From assembly GCA_941918925.1 (NCBI GenBank), contig OW799236.1, forward strand, positions 90,286,187-90,350,186: 64,000 bases of DNA, in the 5' to 3' direction. Source of the DNA: Phyto melanocephala. Lineage: Eukaryota > Arthropoda > Insecta > Diptera > Rhinophoridae. Positions 33,299 to 45,420 of the stretch are shown piece after piece (positions within the stretch are counted from its first letter, which is position 1; each line of letters begins with the position of its first letter). Under the pieces are notes generated by a model. That model saw nothing but the letters and a program-made list of their open reading frames with translations, made no database searches and had not been told where the DNA came from. The translations under genes were made by a program, and so were the position numbers.

Positions 33299-33432
33299 TT
33301 ATACCCTTCACACAGTGAAAAAGGGTATATATAGGTTTGTCATTCCGTGTGAAATTTCTACAATTTTCATTTCCGACCCCATAAAGTATATATTTTCTGA
33401 AAGCTTATGAATAGAGGAGTCGATTAAGCCCT

Positions 33433-33487
33433 GACCGTCTGTCCGTCTGTCCGTCTGTCCGTCTGTCCGTCTGACCGTCTGTCCGTG
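33433..33487. repeat. 8-bp tandem repeat (GTCCGTCT)
   Basis: About six units, some with GACC for GTCC, expanded from the CGGACAGACGG motif that occurs once or twice in the other copies of this family. Confidence 0.85.
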
Positions 33488-33745
33488 TGTATGTTGAAAT
33501 CAACTTTTTGAAGCCCCCCGACATAGGTTGGACCCGGGTAAGGTATTAAAATATCAGAAATATTCGGGAGTAGATCGGTATTGAAAATCAGAAACATCGG
33601 TACATAAACAACTGAGATATGAGCAAAAACCCACGACCACCTCGATTTTCTTTTCATAAAAACAACATTACAACAACAACATACATACATACAAACGTGT
33701 ATACTGGTTAGAGAAAACGTGGCATCGAATCCCAGCTGAGGCAAA

Positions 33746-33990
33746 AAAATTTTTTTTTAAATTTTTTTAAAATTTTTTTTTTTAATTTTTTTTTTATTTT
33801 TTTTTTTATTTTTTATTTAATATATTATATATATTTTTATTATTATTTTTTTTTATTTTTTTTTTTAAATTTTTTTTTTATTTTTTTTTTTGTTTTTATA
33901 TGTATATAATATTTTTTTTTTTTTTAATTTTTTTTTTTAAATTTTTTTTTTTTTAAATTTTTTTTTTATTTTTTATTTGTTTTTTTTTAA
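33746..33990. repeat. T-rich low-complexity tract
   Basis: Almost only T with scattered A. It corresponds to the A-rich block at 1140-1260 in the other orientation, and lies between the conserved tail and head of the repeat. Confidence 0.85.
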
Positions 33991-34303
33991 CATACATACG
34001 TGAATTTACTGTTATTGCATGACTACACGTTGTGAAGGGTATATAAGATTCGGCACGGCCGAATATAGCGCTTTTACTTGTTTTTAAATCAACTTGAATA
34101 TTGAATGAAAAATAATGTACAAAAAATAACTTTTGTTTTATTGTCTATTTGTAAAAAATTCATTCAAGTGTACATTTTGCAAATATTTTACTTTTAATTC
34201 TTTTTTACTAAAACTTTTATGTTGGCAGTTAGTTATGTTCCAATATATCGAAGCGTAGATCCAGAGGGGGAATGTGAGGTATAGGTGATAGGAATGTGAG
34301 GTA

Positions 34304-35000
34304 CACGCAAAGAAAAACCATGGTAGTGGTAAACATAATCGAAGAACAACATACTATGATAGAATTGTATGATTGTAGTTAAAACATATAATGATTGCAA
34401 AATTATTATATTATGCTTAGTTAATGTATCATGAAACGATTTTTGAATTTTTTTAAGCCGATTATTGTTCTTTGGTATTACTTTTTATTGATTGTATTTA
34501 CTTTTTAAATTGCAATTTTTTGTATTAATAGTTTTTTTTTTAATATTTTATCGCTTTTATTATTTCTTAAATTTTTGTATATTTTTCTTCACACATCAAA
34601 CTTTTCAAATAATAAAAATGTATTAAACAAGAAGAAGAACCGTTGAAAACAAATGATCATTAAAACATATTATAGCTTAATTGCTTTGTAATCATACTAT
34701 TGTTTCACACAACATTTAATGATTATTTTTAATCTTGAATCATTTCGAATATAATGTTATTTTTGCGAAAACTTCACACTATTTCCGTTATAATAATTTT
34801 GTAAATCATACTATTTTTATAGGATACCCATATCGAAATTTTCATGGAATATAAAAATGAAACGGTAAAATTCAGACAAGCGCTTAATTATTGCGAGGAA
34901 ATTAATGATAAAACAGAACAAAAATAATTTTTACTTGTTTTTGATACCCGGATATTGTTAAAGAAACAATAACGTAATCGTCGTGATCATGCCACGGCAT
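34304..35000. mobile_element. TA MITE, copy 2, right end lost
   Basis: Starts CACGCAAAGAAAAACCATGG after TA (34302-34303) and aligns along its length with the MITE at 21785-25268 minus the Penelope insertion. It follows to about GTCGTGATCATG near 34991, where the expected right terminal repeat does not appear. It serves as the empty-site reference for the Penelope insertion. Confidence 0.75.
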
Positions 35001-35174
35001 GTGCCAGTCACCACCGTTAATCAAAGATATGCCAATGAAGTTTCTGAAACAGAAAAATTTTTTTTGCCTCGCCTCAAAATTCAGCACTTTTTGTTTTTTA
35101 TATATAGCGCCGTCATTCAAAGTCCGATCTCATTATATCGCATATCGTTGTTCATGGCTTGACTATAGTTTCAT

Positions 35175-35346
35175 TTTTGACCTGGGTTACTTTTTAATCT
35201 AACGTCAAATTAAAGATGTCAAAAATATGAAAAAATTTTACATTAGGGGAAAGGGATCCGAGATATCAACGTCAACTTATTTATTTAGAATGTCAAATTT
35301 CATATTAAATAAATTTCCCTCCGAACTGCGATTACCTAGATTAAAA
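35175..35346. mobile_element. Degenerate MITE, possible P-like relative
   Basis: Weak inverted ends (CATTTTTGACCTGGGTTAC and, inward, CATTTTAATCTAGGTAATCG). The right part, CCTCCGAACTG, matches the 208-bp MITE's TCTCCGAACTG, and ATGTCAAATTTCATATT is close to its ATGTCAAACTTCATATA. No target duplication. Confidence 0.4.
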
Positions 35347-35514
35347 TGGACAAATGGGGAAAGAGGATGTTATGGTTTGGTTCTTAAGCAAAATCGGTTC
35401 TAAAAGAGAATTTATTTGTTCCCCGTTCGCGGTAATTCAAGGTTTGGATTCTTGAACCCTGTTAGGTACAGTAATAGTTCCGTTTTGTCTGGTCTTACCG
35501 GTCTGTTTTTCAGT

Positions 35515-35703
35515 TATTTAGTAATCCTAAGGCATCGAACATAATATTACTAACCAAGTTAACAACAATGAACCAAAGTGGTAAAGAGATTACACCGCCC
35601 TGAGGTGTCTCTCTGTCAACTAGCCTTGTTATAGTGTCATTATCAAGGTTTCGCATAACCACTCTTGAATTCAACATAGACAATAACCAGTTGATGATGT
35701 TCC
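35515..35703 (-). pseudogene. LINE reverse transcriptase fragment
   Basis: The minus strand reads NIINWLLSMLNSRVVMRNLD, then RLVDRETPQGGVISLPLWF and IVVNLVSNIMFDALG. This is the RT segment with the PQGGVISPLLW box typical of R1/LOA/Jockey-like LINEs. Stops close it on both sides. A short relic with no visible ends. Confidence 0.7.
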
Positions 35704-36767
35704 TTTACATCCAGACCAGTAAATACATGTTGAAATACAAGGGCCGTCATGCTATTAAAGGCTGGCATCTATGGTCCCTTAAGTTAGGCATGTTGACTAC
35801 CCAACAAAAACGTGATTTCTTCAAGCCATTATCTAGTACAAGAATCAATGAGTCGTTCCAGCGTTTTGAACTGAAAAAAAGGAAGACTAATTGGGCGGAA
35901 GTTTTTTGCGTTGTCATGACTTCTTTTGCCGATTTTCGGAATAAAAACGACCTTAATTATTTTAAATTTTGGAAAAACAATTGAAAGAATATCCTCTGAA
36001 GCTAGTAAATGACAAGTCCTTCGGCACTCTGCAGCTTGAGTGGAAGAATCTTATGTGCCCCAGGTGATTTGTTTGGTGAAAAGCTATCAATGTTCCACAA
36101 AATTCTTTCGTAGGATGTTCTTTTTAAAAAGCAATTTGTACTGTATTTACAATTTTCGCCACCACCTTATTCTAACAATAATTCCTGGTGCTACAATAGA
36201 AGTTGTCCAGTCCAGTTATTACATTTTTACACAATTCTCGTAGTTATTTTATTTGTTTTATTTTCAATCAACAGTTGAATTTAAAGTTGTGAAGAATTTT
36301 GCTTTTATTTTGCTATCGTTTTATTATCTCTCTCTCGCAGTTTTAATCATATACTTGAAAACTATTATATATCTTTTAGACATTTTCAATGTTTCAATGT
36401 TTTATGTTAATTTTTTATTCTCTTTTTTTTAACTCGTTTGCATTATGGAGTGTGGGTTTTGTCACTTCAAATTGATTTTTTTTTTTTTTGAAATTGTATT
36501 CTCTGTTTCGCCATTATTGCATTTGTTTGAATTAACATTAGATGTCAATTAAAGTTGCATACAAAATTACTTTAAACTTATTATTTTCATAATTTATGTA
36601 CTTACTGTTATAAATGAAATGCCTAGATAGATAAAGTATAAACAATTGGGTGTATCATTTAACGTTTAAAATTTTAACTACGAGCTGTTATGTTTCTGAA
36701 TGGTATTGATTCATTCAAATGTTGGCAGTTTAGTTTTGTGTTCGAAATTTGCTCAAAAAAACTACTG
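35704..36767. other. Gene-free flank of the satellite
   Basis: A plus-strand open frame of 116 codons (35634-35984) has no recognisable motif and overlaps the RT relic in antisense. I treat it as chance. AT content rises toward the array. Confidence 0.45.
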
Positions 36768-37120
36768 AACTTCTCAAGAATTCGTCTTAAATTTGATTAT
36801 ATTTTTTAAAATTCAATTTTCTAAAATTCAAAAATGTTTTTTTAATATGACACTAATGCAGTGTCATTGAGCACTCCGTGGGCCATAACACCTATATAGT
36901 GCCATATGTGTAGCGTTCCAAAAATGGCAATTTTTTTGATGATCTTCTCAATAATTCGTCTTAAAATTTGATTATTTTTTTTTTAAATTTAATTTTATAA
37001 AATTCAGAAATTTTTTTTAAAAATAACACTAATGCAATGTCATTAAGCACACCTTTGGCAACCATAACTATAAGGCGTCATATCTGTAGCATTCGAAAAA
37101 TGGCCATTTTTTGGATGATC

Positions 37121-38890
37121 TTCACAAAAATTCGTCTTAAAATTTGATTATTTTTTTAAATTCAATTTTATAAAATTCAGAAATTTTTTTTCAATATAAC
37201 ACTAATGCAGTGTCATTAAGTACACCTTGGGCAACCATAACTATAAGGCGACATATCTGTAGCGTTCCAAAAATGGCAATTTTTTTGATGATCTTCTCAA
37301 TAATTCGTCTTAAAATTTGATTATTTTTTCTTTAAATTCAATTTTCTAAAATTCCAAAATTTTTTTCATTATGAAGCTAACGCAGTGTCATTAAGTACTC
37401 CTTGGGCCACCACACCTATATAGTGTCATATGTGTAGCATTCCAAAAATGTCCATTTTTTCGATGATCTTCTCAAGAATTCGTCTTAAAATTTGATTATT
37501 TTTTCTTTAAATTCAATTTTATAAAATTCCAAAATTTTTTTCATTATGACGCTAATGGAGTGTCATTAAGTACTCCTTGGGCCACCAAACCTATGTAGTG
37601 TCATATGTGTAGCATTCCAAAAATGGCCATTTTTTCGATGATCTTCCCAAGAATTCGTCTTAAAATTTGATTATTTTTTTTTCAAATTCAATTTTATAAA
37701 ATTCAGAAATTTTTTTTAAAAATAACACTAATGCAGTGTCATTAAGTACACCTTGGGCAACCATAACTATAAGGCGTCATATCTGTAGCATTCCAAAAAT
37801 GGCGATTTTTTCGATGATCTTCCCAAGAATTCGTCTTAAAATTTGATTATTTTTTTTTAAATTCAATTTTATAAAATTCAAGAATTTTTTTTAAATATAA
37901 CACTAATGCAGTGTCATTAAGTACTCCTTGGGCCACCACACCTATATAGTGCCATATGTATAACATTTCAAAAATGGCCAGTTTTTCGATGATCTTCCCA
38001 AGAATTCGTCTTAAAATTTGATTATTTTTTCTTTAAATTCAAGTTTCTAAAATTCAAGAATTTTTTTTAAATATAAGACTAATGCAGTGTCATTAAGTTC
38101 TCCTTGGGCCACCACACGTATATAGTGCCATATGTATGGAACTCCAAAAATGGCCAGTTTTTCGATGATCTTCACAAAAATTCGTCTTAAAATTTGATTA
38201 TTTTTTTAAATTCAATTTTATAAAATTCAGAAATCTTTTTTTAATATAACACTAATGCAGTGTCATTAAGTACACCTTGGGCAACCATAACTATAAGGCG
38301 ACATATCTGTAGCGTTCCAAAAATGGCAATTTTTTTGATGATCTTCTCAATAATTCGTCTTAAAATTTGATTATTTTTTCTTTAAATTCAATTTTCTAAA
38401 ATTCCAAAATTTTTTTCATTATGAAGCTAACGCAGTGTCATTAAGTACTCCTTGGGCCACCACACCTATATAGTGTCATATGTGTAGCATTCCAAAAATG
38501 TCCATTTTTTCGATGATCTTCTCAAGAATTCGTCTTAAAATTTGATTATTTTTTCTTTAAGTTCAATTTTATAAAATTCCAAAATTTTTTTCATTATGAC
38601 GCTAATGGAGTGTCATTAAGTACTCCTTGGGCCACCAAACCTATATAGTGTCATATGTGTAGCATTCCAAAAATGGCCATTTTTTCGATGATCTTCCCAA
38701 GAATTCGTCTTAAAATTTGATTATTTTTTTTTCAAATTCAATTTTATAAAATTCAGAAATTTTTTTTAAAAATAACACTAATGCAGTGTCATTAAGTACA
38801 CCTTGGGCAACCATAACTATAAGGCGTCATATCTGTAGCATTCCAAAAATGGCGATTTTTTCGATGATCTTCCCAAGAATTCGTCTTAAA
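37121..38890 (+). repeat. 6-monomer higher-order duplication (1050 bp)
   Basis: The distinctive TTCACAAAAATTCG starts at 37121 and 38171, exactly 1050 bp apart. The following monomers keep the same order of private variants (GGCGACATATC, TTTTTTTGATG, AATGAAGCTAACG written ATTATGAAGCTAACGCAG, GACGCTAATGGAG) for at least 700 bp. Confidence 0.85.
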
Positions 38891-41010
38891 ATTTGATTAT
38901 TTTTTCTTTAAATTCAATTTTCTAAAATTCAAGAATTTTTTTTAAAAATAACACTAATGCAGTGTCATTAAGTGCACCTTGGGCAACCATAACTATAAGG
39001 CGTCATATCTGTAGCATTCCAAAAATGGCCATTTTTTCAATGATCTTCTCAAGAATTCGTCTTAAAATTTGATTATTTTTTCTTTAAATTCAATTTTCTA
39101 AAATTCAAGAATTTTTTTTAAAAATAACACTAATGCAGTGTCATTAAGTGCACCTTGGGCAACCATAACTATAAGGCGTCATATCTGTAGCATTCCAAAA
39201 ATGGCCATTTTTTCGATGATCTTCTCAAGAATTCGTCTTAAAATTTGATTATTTTTTCTTTAAATTCAATTTTCTAAAATTCAAGAATTTTTTTTAAAAA
39301 TAACACTAATGCAGTGTCATTAAGTGCACCTTGGGCAACCATAACTATAAGGCGTCATATCTGTAGCATTCCAAAAATGGCCATTTTTTCAATGATCTTC
39401 TCAAGAATTCGTCTTAAAATTTGATTATTTCTTCTTTAAATTCAATTTTCTAAAATTCCAAAATTTTTTTTAAATATAACACTAATGCAGTGTCATTAAG
39501 TACACCTTGGGCAACCATAACTATAAGGCGTCATATCTGTAGCATTCCAAAAATGGCAATTTTTTCGATGATCTTCCCAAGAATTCGTCTTAAAATTTGA
39601 TTATTTTTTCTTTAAATTCAATTTTCTAAAATTCAAGAATTTTTTTTAAAAATAACACTAATGCAGTGTCATTAAGTGCACCTTGGGCAACCATAACTAT
39701 AAGGCGTCATATCTGTAGCATTCCAAAAATGGCCATTTTTTCGATGATCTTCTCAAGAATTCGTCTTAAAATTTGATTATTTTTTCTTTAAGTTCAATTT
39801 TATAAAATTCAGAAATTTTTTTTAAAAATAACACTAATGCAGTGTCATTAAGTACACCTTGGGCAACCATAACTATAAGGCGTCATATCTGTAGCATTCC
39901 AAAAATGCCCATTTTTTCGATGATCTTCTCAAGAATTCGTCTTAAAATTTGATTATTTTTTCTTTAAATTCAATTTTCTAAAATTCAAGAATTTTTTTTA
40001 AAAATAACACTAATGCAGTGTCATTAAGTGCACCTTGGGCAACCATAACTATAAGGCGTCATATCTGTAGCATTCCAAAAATGGCAATTTTTTCGATGAT
40101 CTTCCCAAGAATTCGTCTTAAAATTTGATTATTTTTTTTTTCAAATTCAATTTTATAAAATTCAGAAATTTTTTTTAAAAATAACACTAATACAGTGTCA
40201 TTAAGTACACCTTGGGCAACCATAACTATAAGGCGTCATATCTGTAGCATTTCCAAAATGGCCATTTTTTCGATGATCTTCCCAAGAATTCGTCTTAAAA
40301 TTTGATTATTTTTCTTTTAAATTCAATTTTATAAAATTCAAGAATTTTTTTTAAAAATAACACTAATGCAGTGTCATTAAGTACACCTTGGGCAACCATA
40401 ACTATAAGGCGTCATATCTGTAGCATTCCAAAAATGGCCATTTTTTCGATGATCTTCCCAAGAATTCGTCTTAAAATTTGATTATTTTTCTTTAAATTCA
40501 ATTTTCTAAAATTCCAAAATTTTTTTTAAAAATAACACTAATGCAGTGTCATTAAGTGCACTTTGGGCAACCATAACTATACGGCGTCATATCTGTAGCT
40601 TTCCAAAAATGGCAATTTTTTCGATGATCTTCCCAAGAATTCGTCTTAAAATTTGATTATTTTTTTTTTAAATTTAATTTTATAAAATTTAGAATTTTTT
40701 TTTAAATATAACACTAATGCAGTGTCATTAAGTACTCCTTGGGCAACCATAACTATAAGGCGTCATATCTGTAGCATTCCAAAAATGGCAATTCTTTCGA
40801 TGATCTTCCCAAGAATTCGTCTTAAAATTTGATTATTTTTTTTTTCAAATTCAATTTTATAAAATTCAGAATTTTTTTTTAAAAATAACACTAATGCAGT
40901 GTCATTAAGTACACCTTGGGCAACCATAACTATAAGGCGTCATATCTGTAGCATTTCAAAAATGGCCACTTTTTCGATGATCTTCCCAAGAATTCGTCTT
41001 AAAATTTGAT

Positions 41011-42640
41011 TATTTTTCTTTTAAATTCAATTTTATAAAATTCAAGAATTTGTTTTAAAAATAACACTAATGCAGTGTCATTAAGTACACCTTGGGCAAC
41101 CATAACTATAAGGCGTCATATCTGTAGCATTCCAAAAATGGCCATTTTTTCGATGATCTTCCCAAGAATTTGTCTTAAAATTTGATTATTTTTTTTTAAA
41201 TTCAATTTTTTAAAATTCAAGAATTTTTTTTAAAAATAACAGTAATGCAGTGTCATTAACTACACCTTGGGCAACCATAACTATAAGGCGTCGTATCTGT
41301 AGCATTCCAAAAATGGCAATTTTTTCGATGATCTTCCCAAGAATTCGTCTTAAAATTTGATTATTTTTTTTTTCAAATTCAATTTTATAAAATTCAGAAA
41401 TTTTTTTTTAAAAATAACACTAATGCAGTGTCATTAAGTACACCTTGGGTAACCATAACTATAAGGCGTCATATCTGTAGCATTCCAAAAATGGCCATTT
41501 TTTCGATGATCTTCCCAAGAATTCGTCTTAAAATTTGATTATTTTTTTTTCAAATTCAATTTTATAAAATTCAGAAATTTTTTTTAAAAATAACACTAAT
41601 GCAGTGTCATTAAGTACACCTTGGGTAACCATAACTATAAGGCGTCATATCTGTAGCATTCCAAAAATGGCCATCTTTTTGATGATCTCCCCAAGAATTC
41701 GTCTTAAAATTTGATTATTTTTTTTTTAAATTCAATTTTATAAAATTCAAGAATTTTTTTTAAAAATAACACTAATGCAGTGTCATTAAGTACACCTTGG
41801 GCAACCATAACTATAAGGCGTCATATCTGTAGCATTCCAAAAATGGCCATCTTTTTGATGATCTCCCCAAGAATTTGTCTTAAAATTTGATTATTTTTTT
41901 TTAAATTCAATTTTTTAAAATTCAAGAATTTTTTTTAAAAATAACAGTAATGCAGTGTCATTAACTACACCTTGGGCAACCATAACTATAAGGCGTCGTA
42001 TCTGTAGCATTCCAAAAATGGCAATTTTTTCGATGATCTTCCCAAGAATTCGTCTTAAAATTTGATTATTTTTTTTTTCAAATTCAATTTTATAAAATTC
42101 AGAAATTTTTTTTTAAAAATAACACTAATGCAGTGTCATTAAGTACACCTTGGGTAACCATAACTATAAGGCGTCATATCTGTAGCATTCCAAAAATGGC
42201 CATTTTTTCGATGATCTTCCCAAGAATTCGTCTTAAAATTTGATTATTTTTTTTTCAAATTCAATTTTATAAAATTCAGAAATTTTTTTTAAAAATAACA
42301 CTAATGCAGTGTCATTAAGTACACCTTGGGCAACCATAACTATAAGGCGTCATATCTGTAGCATTTCAAAAATGGCCACTTTTTCGATGATCTTCCCAAG
42401 AATTCGTCTTAAAATTTGATTATTTTTCTTTTAAATTCAATTTTATAAAATTCAAGAATTTGTTTTAAAAATAACACTAATGCAGTGTCATTAAGTACAC
42501 CTTGGGCAACCATAACTATAAGGCGTCATATCTGTAGCATTCCAAAAATGGCCATTTTTTCGATGATCTTCCCAAGAATTCGTCTTAAAATTTGATTATT
42601 TTTTTTCAAATTCAATTTTATAAAATTCAGAAATTTTTTT
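41011..42640 (+). repeat. 8-monomer and 4-monomer duplications
   Basis: GAATTTGTTTTAAAAATAAC occurs at about 41047 and 42457 (offset 1410, eight monomers). AACAGTAATGCAG with CATTAACTACACC recurs at offset 705 (41241 and 41946, four monomers). Confidence 0.75.
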
Positions 42641-43009
42641 TAAAAATAACACTAATGCAGTGTCATTAAGTACACCTTGGGTAACCATAACTATAAGGCG
42701 TCATATCTGTAGCATTCCAAAAATGGCCATTTTTTCGATGATATTCCAAAGAATTCGTCTTAAAATTTGATTATTTTTTTTTTCAAATTCAATTTTATAA
42801 AATTCAGAAATTTTTTTTAAAAATAACACTAATGCAGTGTCATTAAGTACACCTTGGGTAACCATAACTATAAGGCGTCATATCTGTAGCATTCCAAAAA
42901 TGGCCATCTTTTTGATGATCTCCCCAAGAATTCGTCTTAAAATTTGATTATTTTTTTTTTAAATTCAATTTTATAAAATTCAAGAATTTTTTTTAAAAAT
43001 AACACTAAT

Positions 43010-43060
43010 GCAGTGTCATATCTGTAGCATTCCATTCATATCTGTAGCATTCCAAAAATG
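43010..43060 (+). repeat. Rearranged monomer junction
   Basis: CAGTGTCAT jumps directly to ATCTGTAGCATTCC, skipping about 36 bp of the monomer, and is followed by a partial duplicate (TTCATATCTGTAGCATTCC). The short GTCAT homology suggests slippage. Confidence 0.8.
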
Positions 43061-43812
43061 GCCATTTTTTCGATGATCTTCCCAAGAATTCGTCTTAAAA
43101 TTTGATTATTTTTTTTTTAAATTCAATTTTATAAAATTCAAGAATTTTTTTTAAAAATAACACTAATGCAGTGTCATTAAGTACACCTTGGGCAACCATA
43201 ACTATAAGGCGTCATATCTGTAGCATTCCAAAAATGGCCATTTTTTCGATGATCTTCCCAAGAATTCGTCTTAAAATTTGATTATTTTTTTTTTCAAATT
43301 AAATTTTATACAATTCAGAAATTTTTTTTAAAAATAACACTAATGGAGTGTCATTAAGTACACCTTGGGTAACCATAACTATAAGGCGTCATATCTGTAG
43401 CATTCCAAAAATGGCCATCTTTTCGATGATCTTCCCAAGAATTCGTCTTAAAATTTGATTATTTTTTTTTCAAATTCAATTTTATAAAATTCAGAAATTT
43501 TTTTTTAAAATAACACTAATGCAGTGTCATTAAGTACACCTTGGGTAACCATAACTATAAGGCGTCATATCTGTAGCATTCCAAAAATGGCCATTTTTTC
43601 GATGATCTTCCCAAGAATTCGTCTTAAAATTTGATTATTTTTTTTTTAAATTCAATTTTATAAAATTCAAGAATTTTTTTTAAAAATAACACTAATGCAC
43701 TGTCCTTAGGTAGACCTTGGGCAACCATAACTATAAGGCGTCATATCTGTAGCATTCCAAAAATGGCCATTTTTTCGATGATCTTCCCAAGAATTCGTCT
43801 TAAAATTTGATT

Positions 43813-45420
43813 ATTTTTCTTTAAATTCAATTTTCTAAAATTCCAAAATTTTTTTTAAAAATAACACTAATGCAGTGTCATTAAGTGCACTTTGGGCAAC
43901 CATAACTATAAGGCGTCATATCTGTAGCATTCCAAAAATGGCCATTTTTTCGATGATCTTCCCAAGAATTCGTCTTAAAATTTGATTATTTTTTTTTTAA
44001 ATTTAATTTTATAAAATTTAGAAATTTTTTTTAAATATAACACTAATGCAGTGTCATTAAGTACTCCTTGGGCAACCATAACTATAAGGCGTCATATCTG
44101 TAGCATTCCAAAAATGGCCATTTTTTCGATGATCTTCCCAAGAATTCGTCTTAAAATTTGATTATTTTTTTTTTAAATTCAATTTTATAAAATTCAAGAA
44201 TTTTTTTTAAAAATAACACTAATGCAGTGTCATTAAGTGCACCTTGGGCAACCATAACTATAAGGCGTCATATCTGTAGCATTCCAAAAATGGCCATTTT
44301 TTCGATGATCTTCCCAAGAATTCGTCTTAAAATTTGATTATTTTTCTTTAAATTCAATTTTCTAAAATTCCAAAATTTTTTTTAAAAATAACACTAATGC
44401 AGTGTCATTAAGTGCACCTTGGGCAACCATAACTATAAGGCGTCATATCTGTAGCATTCCAAAAATGGCCATTTTTTCGATGATCTTCCCAAGAATTCGT
44501 CTTAAAATTTGATTATCTTTTTTTTAAATTTAATTTTATAAAATTTAGAAATTTTTTTTAAATATAACACTAATGCAGTGTCATTAAGTGCACCTTGGGC
44601 AACCATAACTATAAGGCGTCATATCTGTAGCATTCCAAAAATGGTCATTTTTTCGATGATCTTCCCAAGAATTCGTCTTAAAATTTGATTATTTTTTTTT
44701 TAAATTCAATTTTATAAAATTCAGAATTTTTTTTTTAAAAATAACACTAATGCAGTGTCATTAAGTGCACCTTGGGCAACCATAACTATAAGGCGTCATA
44801 TCTGTAGCATTCCAAAAATGGCCATTTTTTCGATGATCTTCCCAAGAATTCGTCTTAAAATTTGATTATTTTTCTTTAAATTCAATTTTCTAAAATTCCA
44901 AAATTTTTTTTAAAAATAACACTAATGCAGTGTCATTAAGTGCACCTTGGGCAACCATAACTATAAGGCGTCATATCTGTAGCATTCCAAAAATGGCCAT
45001 TTTTTCGATGATCTTCCCAAGAATTCGTCTTAAAATTTGATTCTTTTTTTTTTAAATTTAATTTTATAAAATTTAGAAATTTTTTTTTAATATAACACTA
45101 ATGCAGTGTCATTAAGTGCACCTTGGGCAACCATAACTATAAGGCGTCATATCTGTAGCATTCCAAAAATGGCCATTTTTTCGATGATCTTCCCAAGAAT
45201 TCGTCTTAAAATTTGATTATTTTTTTTTTAAATTCAATTTTATAAAATTCAGAAATTTTTTTTTAAAAATAACACTAACGCAGTGTCATTAAGTACTCCT
45301 TGCGCCACCACACCTATATAGTGTCATATGTGTAGCATTCCAAAAATGGCCATTTTTTCGATGATCTTCTCAAGAATTCGTCTTAAAATTTGATTATTTT
45401 TCTTTAAATTCAATTTTCTA
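43813..45420 (+). repeat. 3-monomer higher-order repeat (~528 bp)
   Basis: Monomers with TTTTTCTTTAAATTC...CTAAAATTCCAAAA recur near 43813, 44341, 44869 and 45397, separated each time by two monomers of other types (TTTAATTTTATAAAATTTAG, then TTCAATTTTATAAAATTCA). Confidence 0.75.

Larger units (their letters stand above)
33299..34082 (-). repeat. Family 1 repeat, copy 2 (inverted)
   Basis: A complete copy in the opposite orientation to 959-1675. The tail hairpin ATACCCTTCAC...GTGAAAAAGGGTAT is at 33300-33328, followed by 'ATAAAGTATATATTTTCTGA' and the head with GAAGGGTATATAAG and the TTCGGC/GCCGAA hairpin near 34049-34063. It includes an expanded 8-bp tandem and a 245-bp T-rich block. Confidence 0.8.

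Noticed and set aside
33424..33744. 106-codon minus-strand frame rich in Arg/Thr/Asp
   Set aside because: It runs through the 8-bp tandem repeat and the family 1 repeat tail; the composition is due to the repeat.
35634..35984. Plus-strand 116-codon open frame beside the array
   Set aside because: No recognisable domain, antisense overlap with an RT relic, no supporting promoter or splice pattern.
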